A DNA stretch of 22,827 nt from JBDKGV01 sp039798005. GTDB lineage: Bacteria; Fibrobacterota; Fibrobacteria; UBA5070. Numbering within the stretch: the first letter of the stretch is position 1; every line of letters starts with the position of its first letter. A program made the position numbers and the translations under genes. The DNA is taken from contig JBDKGV010000022.1 of assembly GCA_039798005.1 (NCBI GenBank), positions 1 to 22,827 of the forward strand, given 5' to 3'. Shown piece by piece: positions 14,661 to 22,334 of the stretch. Under the pieces are notes generated by a model. It did not search any database. It worked only from the letters and a program-made list of their open reading frames with translations, and was not told where the DNA came from.

Positions 14661-15698
14661 ATGGGTGACATACTCTCCCAGGAAGAGATTGATGCCCTCC
14701 TGGCCTCGGTGGGGGCGAGCGTCGGTTCCAGTCCTTCGGGCTCCGGTTCCGGCTCCAACTCCTCTTCCAGCACCCTTACTGCTCCGGAAAAGCCCAAGGA
14801 AGAACGCAAGGTCAGTCTGTACGACTTCCGTCGTCCTGATCGCGTCTCCAAGGACCAGATGCGGGTTCTTCAGAACCTGCACGAAGGCTTTGCCCGCGTC
14901 CTTTCCACGACCCTGACCTCCTACTTGCGCACGCTTGTGGAAGTTGAGCTCGTTTCCGTCGATCAGCTGACCTACAGCGAATTCGTCATGAGCGTGACCA
15001 ACCCCTCGTGCATCTACGTCTTCCAGATGGAGCCGCTCTCCGGCTCGGCCATCTTCGAGATCAATCCGTCGCTCGTGTTCTTCATGATCGACCGCCTGTT
15101 CGGTGGCCCGGGCAAGGCGATGCAGTACAACCGCGAGCTCACCGACATCGAACGCTCGGTGATGAACAAGATCGTGGAACGCCTGCTCATGGACCTCAAG
15201 GAGGCGTGGGAATACCTGGGCATCTTCCATCCCAAGATCGAGAGCTACGAGAACAATCCGCAGTTCGTCCAGATCGCGCCGGCCTCGGAAACCGTGATTC
15301 TCATCAGTTTTGAGTTGCGCAGCCGGCACACCTCGGGCCTGATGTCGATGTGCTTGCCGTACATGTTCCTTGAGCCGGTGATGACCAATCTCACGGCGGA
15401 GAACTGGATCTCCTCGAGCAAGGCCAATCCCGTCGAGTCCCGCAAGGTGGTCGAGCGGGAAATGGCCGGCACGCCGATGGAGGTCAAGGCCGTGGTGGGC
15501 AAGGTGGTGATCAAGCTCAGCCAGATGCTCAAGTTGCAGGAGGGTGATGTGATCGTGCTGGAGAAGCCCGCCGATTCGGACCTGGTCCTGAAGGTGGGAG
15601 GCAAGCCGACCTTCCTGTGCAAGCAGGGGCAGGTGCGCAATCACAAGTGCGTGCAGATCACGGGTGTGATCGAACGGGAGGTGGGCGATGTCGACTGA
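14661..15698 (+). CDS. fliM: Flagellar motor switch protein FliM
   Basis: A 345-aa FliM. The N-terminal CheY-P binding peptide is LSQEEIDALLAS at 5-16, followed by a Ser/Gly-rich linker. The CheC-like middle domain includes YDFRRPDRVSKDQMR and LFGGPGKA, with the conserved GGPG turn and RELTDIERSVMNKIVERLL. The C-terminal SpoA domain ends in VLKVGGKPTFLCKQGQVRNH. It forms the middle of the C-ring and switches rotation. AAGGGAG lies about 9 nt before the chosen ATG; an earlier ATG (14653) is in another frame. Its end overlaps the fliN start by 11 nt, so the two are coupled. Confidence 0.96.
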   Translation: MGDILSQEEIDALLASVGASVGSSPSGSGSGSNSSSSTLTAPEKPKEERKVSLYDFRRPDRVSKDQMRVLQNLHEGFARVLSTTLTSYLRTLVEVELVSVDQLTYSEFVMSVTNPSCIYVFQMEPLSGSAIFEINPSLVFFMIDRLFGGPGKAMQYNRELTDIERSVMNKIVERLLMDLKEAWEYLGIFHPKIESYENNPQFVQIAPASETVILISFELRSRHTSGLMSMCLPYMFLEPVMTNLTAENWISSSKANPVESRKVVEREMAGTPMEVKAVVGKVVIKLSQMLKLQEGDVIVLEKPADSDLVLKVGGKPTFLCKQGQVRNHKCVQITGVIEREVGDVD

Positions 15699-16647
15699 TG
15701 GCCTTTCTGCGGATTTCGCCGCGGTATTCTGCACCAATGCGAAGAATGTCCTCAAGGCGGCCTTGGGGCGAGGCATCCAATGCTCGGCCTCGGAGCACGA
15801 GTCCCCCTTGGAGCTTCTGCCTGGCGATGGTTTGCTGCTCCTCAAGCTTGCCTTCACGGGGGCTGTCGAAGGAGCGGCCAGCCTGATCCTTTCGGAGGCC
15901 GATGCGGCGATCCTCGCGGACCTCCTGATGATGGGGGACGGGACATCGCCTTGGAACGACGAGCAACTGGATGCGCTCAAGGAAATCGGAAACCAGCTCG
16001 CAGGAAGCCTTGCCACCAACCAAGGGGAGCGTTGGGGCGAATCGGTCAGCAATGCCGGAGCTTCATGCGATCACTGGGAGCTGGACGAACTCGAAGGGCA
16101 ACTGTTCCCGATCTCCTTGGAAGTGCAGGGTGCCACGACCAAGCCGATGGTGCTTTGGCTGGATCCGAAACTGTGCGCATCGCTGCGCAAGCGTGAGGAA
16201 GCCCAGAGCCTGGCCGCGGTCACCGAGGCTCTCGCGGGCCTGAATTTTGACTTCGGAGCTCCGGTCTCGGCGCCTGCAGCATCCTCACCGCCTCCATCCG
16301 TGGCGTCTGCGCCTGTCGCACACGCCCCTTCGGTGACGCAGACGGGCGCCCCGTCATCAGGCGGGGTGTCATGGGTGGAATCCCATGATCCGGCTTTGTC
16401 GCGCCTCCTGGACATCCCCATCGAGGTGAATATCGAGCTGGGGAAGACCGAATTGTCGATCCGCCGTGTTTTGGAGATCGGGCCGGGTTCCATCATCGAA
16501 CTGGACCGTACCGCGGGCGAGCCCGTCGACCTCGTCGTGAACGAGAAGATCATCGCGCGTGGTGAAGTCGTGGTCATCGACGAGAACTTCGGCATCCGCA
16601 TCACATCGCTTGTGAGCCCCGAGGAGCGCATCCGCCAGCTTCGGTGA
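15688..16647 (+). CDS. fliY: Flagellar motor switch protein FliN/FliY type
   Basis: A 319-aa protein, longer than a plain FliN (about 100-150 aa), so of FliY type. A CheC-like N-terminal domain at about 1-190 is joined by an Ala/Pro/Ser-rich linker (about 195-235) to a C-terminal SpoA domain at about 237-312 (LLDIPIEVNIELGKTELSIR, then GEPVDLVVNEKIIARGEVVV). The N-terminal domain contains LDALKEIGNQLAGSL, which fits the D-x3-E-x2-N core of CheC-type CheY-P phosphatases. The later proline of that motif is not obvious, so phosphatase activity is uncertain. It overlaps fliM by 11 nt and is the last gene before the terminator. Confidence 0.9.
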   Translation: MSTDGLSADFAAVFCTNAKNVLKAALGRGIQCSASEHESPLELLPGDGLLLLKLAFTGAVEGAASLILSEADAAILADLLMMGDGTSPWNDEQLDALKEIGNQLAGSLATNQGERWGESVSNAGASCDHWELDELEGQLFPISLEVQGATTKPMVLWLDPKLCASLRKREEAQSLAAVTEALAGLNFDFGAPVSAPAASSPPPSVASAPVAHAPSVTQTGAPSSGGVSWVESHDPALSRLLDIPIEVNIELGKTELSIRRVLEIGPGSIIELDRTAGEPVDLVVNEKIIARGEVVVIDENFGIRITSLVSPEERIRQLR

Positions 16648-16672
16648 TCAAGATGGTACTCATGACTTCTTG

Positions 16673-16696
16673 AAGACGCCCTTGGGCGTCTTTTTT
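16673..16696 (+). terminator. Rho-independent terminator of the flagellar operon
   Basis: GACGCC (16675-16680), loop CTTG, GGCGTC (16685-16690), extended by an AA/TT pair and followed by six T. It is 27 nt after the fliN/Y stop. Confidence 0.92.
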
Positions 16697-16711
16697 GCGT
16701 CTCCCGAATGG

Positions 16712-18466
16712 CTACTTGATGGGGCAAGCCCTTGAATTCAGGGACGCCTTGATTTGGGGGATGCGTCCAGCCAAGAAGTTCCGCAGGTTCGCCACAGGCC
16801 TGACCGTGCCGGGTTGGCCTGAGACCATTCCGCCGTACTTGTCAACCATCGCCTGGAAGCTCTCCACGGTCACCGGTCCACCGGACGCGATCGCCTCGTT
16901 CATGTGCTTGCGGTACAGTTCGCAGTAGGACTTGTCGGCAAGCAGGTTCTTCACCAACGGGAACGGGCCCAGATTCATCATGCTTCCCAGGGTGCCCGGC
17001 TGGTCGTACCAGATGCTGGAGGGGGATTGCATCTGCATCGAGGAGTCGAAGCTCCAGCCGAAGTCGTAGGTGATCCAGCGGAAGCGGCCGCGGTCGTTGA
17101 ACAGGTAGTAATTGTGGGCCAAGGAGCCGTAGGCGTCCCAATTCATGATCGCGGTGCTGACGGCCAACCACTTCAGGAATCCGTCGACGTCCAGCAGCGA
17201 TTCCAACCGACGATGCCATGTGGTCGAATCCGCGCTGCGCGCGCTGGAATTGATGGCTTCGATCAAGGCTTTGGCGTCGGAAAAATCCACGCTGTCGTCC
17301 ATGACCCACTCGCTTGGCACGAACTTGTCGAGCTTGGAAAGCGGTTTGTACAGGTTGCCGGAATCGTTGCCGAAATTGCGCTTCAAATAGGGATTGTCGG
17401 GGACCTCGAGCATCTCGTAGATCCCGACTCCGATCGCACTGCCATCACCGCGGTCGAGGAAGAGTCGCACGGGGCGGGACATCGGCGCCGGGACGCCAGC
17501 CATGCGGAAGACCTCGCCGGCCACCGGTCCGCGGATGCAGGACGAATCCTGTTCCGCATTGAAGAAGCTGAGCTTTTGGAATCCGTGGAATCGTTGGTTC
17601 TTGATCGTCGGGATGCGGTCTTCGAACCTGTCGGTATTGATCCTGAAAGGCAGCGAATAGGATCCCTTGGTCCAAGAGGATTGCAAGGACGCATTTCCCT
17701 TGAGCCGGATGGCCACGTTCGTCCACGTCTGGCCGTCCGCCAGCATTTCGACGGGAACCCAGATGAGAGCCGCATCCTCGATGAGATCGTAGGTGCCTTC
17801 GGAACAATGGGTACCACCACCTTGGCCTCCCCACGTGGCAGGACCGGCGCCGAACTTGCCACAGGAATCGGCCATGGCCTTCATGAGACTGTCCCAATCC
17901 GATTTTTTGAACCTGAAAGTCACTTTGCGCAGGGTGTCGACGAAGGTGCTGCTGGTGTCCGACTTGATGTTCGCGTGGGAAGCCGTGACCCATTCCGGTC
18001 CTCGAATCCTGAAGATGCTGTCGTTGACGGGCGCTTGGATTGCAAGGGAAAGCGGGGCCTTGCGCGTGACATATCCGTCCTTGGAATAGATCAATGTATC
18101 GGAGGAAGCATCGGTGGTCCGGCCTTGCACTGCTGGGGCGGCCGGTCCGGGGACCTTGGTCAGGCTGCGGCCCAGGATGTCGTGTCCGTCGAGTTCAAGG
18201 AGAAGTCGCCCCTCGTTCAAGGAGAGGGCGCGGTTGAATCCGGTTCGAGCACCCTTCCCGGTCTTGTGTGTTCCTGAACTCTGGATATCCAAGGTCCACT
18301 TTCCGTTCTTGTCCGAGACGGTCTTCACCCCCGCCTTGGCCAAGGAGATGGCTACGTTCTTGACTCCATCCCCCTCCTCCCCGTCACGGACGGTACCCGA
18401 AAGAGACCAAGTCTGAGCCCATGTTGCGATGGCAAGGCCGGACAGGAAAAGGGCGATGGATCTCAT
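16712..18466 (-). CDS. Secreted CotH-kinase-family protein
   Basis: A 584-aa protein with a Sec signal peptide at 1-17 (MRSIALFLSGLAIATWA). A carboxypeptidase-regulatory-like β-domain at about 19-70 (SLSGTVRDGEEGDGVKNVAI) precedes the CotH domain at about 300-480. CotH hallmarks are RLKGNASLQSSW, YSLPFRINTDRF, FHGFQKLSFFNAEQD, then NWDAYGS (Asp444) and TYDFGWSFD (Asp468, Asp474). CotH proteins are atypical secreted or surface protein kinases, first described in spore coats, and are common in several bacterial phyla with polysaccharide-degrading lifestyles. The start at 18466 has AAAGGGG ahead and the signal peptide directly after it; the frame is open to 18634. It ends in TAG and lies alone, convergent with the flagellar operon. 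The substrate is unknown. Confidence 0.9.
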   Translation of the reverse strand: MRSIALFLSGLAIATWAQTWSLSGTVRDGEEGDGVKNVAISLAKAGVKTVSDKNGKWTLDIQSSGTHKTGKGARTGFNRALSLNEGRLLLELDGHDILGRSLTKVPGPAAPAVQGRTTDASSDTLIYSKDGYVTRKAPLSLAIQAPVNDSIFRIRGPEWVTASHANIKSDTSSTFVDTLRKVTFRFKKSDWDSLMKAMADSCGKFGAGPATWGGQGGGTHCSEGTYDLIEDAALIWVPVEMLADGQTWTNVAIRLKGNASLQSSWTKGSYSLPFRINTDRFEDRIPTIKNQRFHGFQKLSFFNAEQDSSCIRGPVAGEVFRMAGVPAPMSRPVRLFLDRGDGSAIGVGIYEMLEVPDNPYLKRNFGNDSGNLYKPLSKLDKFVPSEWVMDDSVDFSDAKALIEAINSSARSADSTTWHRRLESLLDVDGFLKWLAVSTAIMNWDAYGSLAHNYYLFNDRGRFRWITYDFGWSFDSSMQMQSPSSIWYDQPGTLGSMMNLGPFPLVKNLLADKSYCELYRKHMNEAIASGGPVTVESFQAMVDKYGGMVSGQPGTVRPVANLRNFLAGRIPQIKASLNSRACPIK

Positions 18467-18610
18467 GTTTCCCCTTTGGAGGAATGTGCTGCTTGTGCAG
18501 TGCGTGTGGGTGGACGCTGACTCTCCGATGGAAATGAAGGTATGGCGCGCTTGGCCGCATGTCGTTGGATTGAAAGACATGTTCGTTGTAAAAACAGCAA
18601 CGCTCGGAGG

Positions 18611-18637
18611 GACTTGATGCACTCGTAGGCTCAAGTC
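18611..18637. other. Inverted repeat upstream of the CotH gene
   Basis: GACTTGA (18611-18617) and TCAAGTC (18631-18637) form a perfect 7-bp dyad with a 13-nt spacer, about 150 nt before the CotH ATG. It could be a binding site or a small hairpin. There is no run of T next to it. Confidence 0.3.
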
Positions 18638-18655
18638 GGTGGCCGGCCGGAGACG

Positions 18656-18690
18656 AAAAAAGGGAGTCTCCGGTGGAGACTCCCTTTTTC
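18656..18690. terminator. Bidirectional rho-independent terminator after yqeY
   Basis: GGGAGTCTCC (18662-18671), loop GGT, GGAGACTCCC (18675-18684), preceded by six A and followed by five T, 19 nt beyond the yqeY stop on the minus strand. The stem is ten perfect base pairs. Confidence 0.93.
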
Positions 18691-18708
18691 ACTTGATGAG
18701 GACTGGTC

Positions 18709-19158
18709 TTAAGCGGGCAACTGAGATTGGACCGCTTGGTTGACAAGCTTTCCATCAGCGCGTCCCTTGACCTTGGGCATGAGCGCGGCCATGACCTTCC
18801 CCATGTCCTTTTTCGAGGTGGCTCCCACCTCGGCGATGGTTTCCCGGACGACGGCCTCGATGGCGGACAGCTCCATCTGCTCCGGGAGATAGGCCTTGAT
18901 CCAAGCCGATTGCGCGGCCTCGACCTGAGCCAGTTCTTCGCGGCCAGCGTTGCGGAACTGTTCAGCGGAATCCTCGCGTTGCTTCACCGCCTTGGTGGCG
19001 GCCGCAAGGACGTCCTCATCGGAAGGATCGCGTCGACCCGCGTCGATCGCGATCTTCTTGACATCGGCGCTCAATGTGCGCAGGGCCAGGAGCTTTTCCT
19101 GATCCTTGGCGCGCATGGCGTTCTTGATGTCCTCGGACAGCGTCAGGAAAAGCGACAT
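18709..19158 (-). CDS. yqeY: GatB/YqeY-domain protein
   Basis: A 149-aa YqeY protein of full family length. It is helical, with SEDIKNAMRAKDQEKLLALR near the start, AYLPEQM in the middle and KDMGKVMAALMPKVKGRADG near the end, which is the usual YqeY profile. The family is related to the tail domain of the GatB subunit of amidotransferase; its role is unclear and tRNA-dependent functions are suspected. The ATG at 19158 shares its A with the last base of the rpsU TGA, so translation is likely coupled. The rpsU-yqeY order is common in many bacteria. Confidence 0.95.
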   Translation of the reverse strand: MSLFLTLSEDIKNAMRAKDQEKLLALRTLSADVKKIAIDAGRRDPSDEDVLAAATKAVKQREDSAEQFRNAGREELAQVEAAQSAWIKAYLPEQMELSAIEAVVRETIAEVGATSKKDMGKVMAALMPKVKGRADGKLVNQAVQSQLPA

Positions 19159-19361
19159 CAGCGTGCTGGATTGATGTACTGGTTTTCCTTGATGGCCTTG
19201 CGACGGGCCTGATTCTCCTGGCGCTTGCGGGCTTCGCAGGGCTTCTCGTAGTACTGACCCTTCTTGACATCACTGATGATGCCGGTCTTCTCGCAGGTCT
19301 TGGTGAAACGGCGCAAGGCCTTCTCGAACGACTCGTTGCTACGAATGACGACTCCGGTCAT
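19158..19361 (-). CDS. rpsU: 30S ribosomal protein S21
   Basis: A 67-aa bS21: small, basic and rich in Arg and Lys (SFEKALRRFTKTCEKTGIIS, then KKGQYYEKPCEARKRQENQA). It begins MTGVVIRSNE at 19361. AGGAGAG is 8-9 nt ahead. The frame is open upstream to 19529, but that part overlaps the divergent gene and is not S21-like. The stop shares one base with the yqeY start. Confidence 0.95.
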   Translation of the reverse strand: MTGVVIRSNESFEKALRRFTKTCEKTGIISDVKKGQYYEKPCEARKRQENQARRKAIKENQYINPAR

Positions 19362-19405
19362 AGTCTCTGGCTCTCCTAACGAAGGACAATGAAAAGTGAG
19401 GTGCG

Positions 19406-19434
19406 AAAATACGAATAGATAATGCATAATGCAA
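19406..19434 (-). promoter_or_regulatory. Candidate σ70-type promoter for rpsU-yqeY
   Basis: On the minus strand TTGCAT (19429-19434), a 17-nt spacer and TATTTT (19406-19411); two mismatches in each box. Transcription would start near 19399, about 38 nt before the rpsU ATG. The -35 lies over the first codons of the divergent metalloprotease gene, so the two starts may interfere. Confidence 0.35.
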
Positions 19435-20817
19435 CCGATGCAGAAAATCATTCGCACTTTGTCTTTTGCCACCATAGCAATTCTGGTTGTGATTGGCTTG
19501 CTTCTTGTGCAGTCGGCGCGCAAGTACAAGCGTCACAAGGGCGCGAACACAGCCCAGGCTCTGGTGTGGGAGCTTCCCTCGGCAGGGCACGAGATGCCTC
19601 CGGAATGGGCGGATGGCTCGGCTCGGTTCCGGGACGGGGACTTCGCCGGAGCTGCCCGGATCTTTGCGGACGCCGCCGCGCGGCATCCCGGCGAGGTGTT
19701 GTTTCTTCAAGCGGCTGCCGAGGCGTTTTCCGGATCGGGGCAAGCGGACAGCGCGGTGGATTACCTCTTGCGCTCCGAAGCCATGACGGAATTCCCGGCC
19801 TCGCTTTCGGGCATCCGTCGACGCATCCTGCTGGAAGGAGGCTTCGCCTTGGCCGGCGGGGATGCCGCCCAGAAGGCCTTGGAGTACGCCCGAATGGTTT
19901 TGAAGGATGCACCGGATGATTCCGATGGCATGTTGCTGGAAGGCTACGCTGAGAGCCGTCTTGGGCATGCCACGGCCGCCGAGGATATTCTTGGCAAGGC
20001 GATCGAAGCGCATCCGGGGCTGGTGCAAGGATATTCGCCTCTCATCCAGCTGTGCTTGCAGCGGGGGGATGCCGAGGCCGCGCGGCACTGGCTTGGCTTG
20101 CTTGAAAAGACCGATCCGCAAGCTTCTGGCCTTGACGCACTTCGGGAAATGATCAGCTCGGGCAATGCCACCAATGGAACCGCAGGGGCTCAGAGCGAAC
20201 GCTTGAGGATCAGTTGCCCTTCCGGGTGTCCTTCGGGTGCCGAGCGCAAGGTGTTGGACGAGGCGGAACAGGCCTGGACCTTCTTGAGGGGAGAGCTGGG
20301 ACTGGCTCCTGCCCGGCCGATCGGGGTGCTGATCACGCCCTCCGGCACCACGGGGCGTCCCGGGATTCCGGGTTGGGCCGCAGCGCTGTTCGATGGGCAG
20401 GTCCGGGTTTCCCAAGATCGTTTGGCGGATGGACTGCAGCCGATTCTGAGGCATGAGCTGGCGCATGCGTTCCTCGCGGAAGCATCGCAGAGCCGCGTGC
20501 CCCTCTGGTACACCGAGGGCATGGCGCAGCGGATGGAAGGAAAGACACTGGAAAGCCTGCCCGATGCCGCGCACATGGAATGGCTGGATTCCTTGCCGCG
20601 CCGGGATCGCTTCACCGATCTGGACGAAGCGCGGGCCCGCATCGCCTACAGCTACAGCCTTCGGCTTGCGACCGAGCTGTGGCTGCTCAATGGCGGGAAC
20701 GGCATGAGGGGCTATTTGTCAGGTCTGGCTTCCGGGAAGTCCGACTCGGTGGCCTTCCGCGATGCCTTTGGAAACGATTATTCCGCCCTGTCGGCCCGCA
20801 TTCGCGCAGCCCTGTAG
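19429..20817 (+). CDS. Membrane-anchored TPR/peptidase-MA-like metalloprotease
   Basis: A 462-aa protein with one N-terminal transmembrane helix at about 9-28 and no cleavage site, so it is probably anchored with the rest outside the cytoplasm. Residues 60-245 are TPR-like helical repeats (RFRDGDFAGAARIFADAAAR; AEDILGKAIEAHPGLVQGYS). A gluzincin-like domain starts near 275. HELAH at 342-346 is the HExxH motif and WYTEGMAQRM at 360-369 supplies the third ligand Glu363, as in peptidase MA-like (DUF1570-type) proteins. The two ATGs at 19429 and 19438 are both possible starts, and neither has a clear ribosome site. It is divergent from rpsU across 67 nt. No substrate can be named. Confidence 0.8.
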   Translation: MQPMQKIIRTLSFATIAILVVIGLLLVQSARKYKRHKGANTAQALVWELPSAGHEMPPEWADGSARFRDGDFAGAARIFADAAARHPGEVLFLQAAAEAFSGSGQADSAVDYLLRSEAMTEFPASLSGIRRRILLEGGFALAGGDAAQKALEYARMVLKDAPDDSDGMLLEGYAESRLGHATAAEDILGKAIEAHPGLVQGYSPLIQLCLQRGDAEAARHWLGLLEKTDPQASGLDALREMISSGNATNGTAGAQSERLRISCPSGCPSGAERKVLDEAEQAWTFLRGELGLAPARPIGVLITPSGTTGRPGIPGWAAALFDGQVRVSQDRLADGLQPILRHELAHAFLAEASQSRVPLWYTEGMAQRMEGKTLESLPDAAHMEWLDSLPRRDRFTDLDEARARIAYSYSLRLATELWLLNGGNGMRGYLSGLASGKSDSVAFRDAFGNDYSALSARIRAAL

Positions 20818-20819
20818 CT

Positions 20820-20843
20820 CCCTTGCAGCTTTCGCGGCAAGGG
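20820..20843. other. Hairpin between convergent genes, no T-run
   Basis: CCCTTGC (20820-20826) and GCAAGGG (20837-20843) pair across a 10-nt loop in the 33-nt gap between the metalloprotease and TolC-like stops. It lacks a T-run on either strand, so a role as terminator is doubtful. Confidence 0.3.
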
Positions 20844-20850
20844 ATGAGCG

Positions 20851-22203
20851 TCAGTTGTTCTCCTTGCGGCGTGTCAATCGCTCGGGAGTGAGCAGGTTGG
20901 CGGCGCGCAGGACTTCCAGATAGACCAGGTTGCGCTGGTAGATGGCGTTCACGTATTCGTGCTGCAAGTCGAGGTACTTCTGGTACGGGGCGATCAAGTC
21001 GCGCTCCCGGGTCGAGTCGGCATCCACCTGCAAGGCGACGGCCTTGAGCCAACTGTCGGCGGCATCGCGGGCGCGCTGGGTGTACTTCAACTTCCTGCCC
21101 CAACTGGTGTAGCGGGCATGGATTTCACCGAATTGGGCATCGAGCCCGGCACGGGCGTACACTTCCTTGCGACGGAGCGCTTCCAGCTCCAAGACCGCTT
21201 CGGTGTAGTTGCGCGACTTGGCCCAGAAATTCAGCTCCCAGCTGAACCCGAGACCAATCTTGCCGCCCAACGAGTTGATGGGGTCGGTGATCAGGACGTC
21301 CTTGTTCTCGCGGTCGCGGTTGGCGACCCAAGCCTTGGTGTAATCAAGGTCGGCAAAGACCGCGATGGTCGGGCCCATCTGGGCCTTTTGCAGGTCGAGC
21401 AGGGATTTCTTGGCGGCAATTCCCGCGTTGAGAAGTCGCAAATCCGAAGGGGCGAAATTTTCGCGCATCGAATCGAGGGAAGGGAGGTCCTCGAAGGCGA
21501 AGATTTCCTTGTCCTCGATGGGAAGAGGATCTGCCGGGTCGAGCCTCAGCACGAATCTCAAGCCCTTCTCGGCGCGCTCCATGCCGGCGATGGCCTCTTC
21601 CAGTCCCTTGTCGGCCGTGAGGCGACTGGTGCGCAACTGGAAGAGTTCGGTCTGGCTGGCATCCTCGTCGTCGTTGTCAAGCTTCGCCTGCAGGGTCGAA
21701 TCGGCCTTGTTCAGCTTGGAAAGGGCGGGCTCCAGCAGTTCCTTCATCTGGCGGGCAAAGACGTACCCCAGATAATATTCGGTGGCTTCCTTCAAGTAGC
21801 CTTGGCGCTTGGCGGAAAGCTTGACTTGTTCCACCACGATGCCGCTGCGGGCTGCGGACAACCCGCTGCGCAACTGCTCGACATTCAATGGCTGCGCAAG
21901 GCGGATCTGGGTTCCGAAGTACGGCCCCAAGGGCCACCACGAATACTTGCGTGTGGAATCGCCGTTCTCGTCGACGCGGTAGCTGAAGCCGGGAGCCGGT
22001 CCGTAGGCCACACCGATCTCGAATCGCGGCAGGATGGCGCCGTACTTCACCTTCTCGAGGCGATTGCGTGCCAAGGAAAGCGAGGTGGAGTCTTCCGAAA
22101 GGCGATGATTGCGTTCCCAAGCGTGACGGGAAACATCAGAAAGGTCCCACGCAAAGGGGGAAGCAAACAGGAGCAGCAGGGTTCCCGATAGGAGGCGTCG
22201 CAT
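20851..22203 (-). CDS. TolC-like outer-membrane efflux protein
   Basis: A 450-aa protein with a signal peptide (MRRLLSGTLLLLFASPFAWD). A TolC-like layout follows: long amphipathic helices alternate with β-rich stretches (FEIGVAYGPAPGFSYRVDEN; IGLGFSWELNFWAKSRNYTE). Recurrent SxxxLxxARNR, LRTSRL and helical RRKEVYARAGLDAQFGEIHA segments fit the periplasmic barrel. The outer-membrane trimer would join an inner-membrane pump, but no adaptor or pump gene is adjacent, so its partner is unknown. The internal TolC repeat is not obvious by eye. The start is the first ATG after an AT-rich stretch, without a clear ribosome site. It is divergent from cysK across about 131 nt. Confidence 0.78.
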   Translation of the reverse strand: MRRLLSGTLLLLFASPFAWDLSDVSRHAWERNHRLSEDSTSLSLARNRLEKVKYGAILPRFEIGVAYGPAPGFSYRVDENGDSTRKYSWWPLGPYFGTQIRLAQPLNVEQLRSGLSAARSGIVVEQVKLSAKRQGYLKEATEYYLGYVFARQMKELLEPALSKLNKADSTLQAKLDNDDEDASQTELFQLRTSRLTADKGLEEAIAGMERAEKGLRFVLRLDPADPLPIEDKEIFAFEDLPSLDSMRENFAPSDLRLLNAGIAAKKSLLDLQKAQMGPTIAVFADLDYTKAWVANRDRENKDVLITDPINSLGGKIGLGFSWELNFWAKSRNYTEAVLELEALRRKEVYARAGLDAQFGEIHARYTSWGRKLKYTQRARDAADSWLKAVALQVDADSTRERDLIAPYQKYLDLQHEYVNAIYQRNLVYLEVLRAANLLTPERLTRRKENN

Positions 22204-22245
22204 GATGCACGGGAAAACTACTTCAACCCCTGCGCAGTTTTTTGC

Positions 22246-22274
22246 TTGACTCGACAGAAATTGGTCTGTATGTT
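22246..22274 (+). promoter_or_regulatory. σ70-type promoter of cysK
   Basis: TTGACT (22246-22251), a 17-nt spacer, TATGTT (22269-22274). The -35 has one mismatch and the -10 two. The predicted transcription start near 22281 gives a leader of about 54 nt. Confidence 0.55.
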
Positions 22275-22286
22275 GTAATCATACAA
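22267..22286. promoter_or_regulatory. Possible operator: inverted repeat over the cysK -10 region
   Basis: TGTATG (22267-22272) and CATACA (22280-22285) form a perfect 6-bp dyad with a 7-nt spacer. A second, overlapping arrangement is TTGTA (22273-22277) and TACAA (22282-22286). Both cover the -10 and start site, a position typical for a repressor. A further 5-bp dyad, CCTAT (22289-22293) and ATAGG (22301-22305), follows. The regulator is unknown. Confidence 0.35.
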
Positions 22287-22334
22287 TTCCTATTTGAACC
22301 ATAGGGATACGCCACAAGCAACCATGAGGTCGAG

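Noticed and set aside
14040..16052. 670-aa open frame antisense to fliL/fliM/fliN
   Set aside because: Shadow of strongly conserved flagellar genes with no domain of its own.
20959..22191. 410-aa open frame antisense to the TolC-like gene
   Set aside because: Low-complexity shadow; the minus strand encodes a signal peptide and a TolC-like helical pattern.
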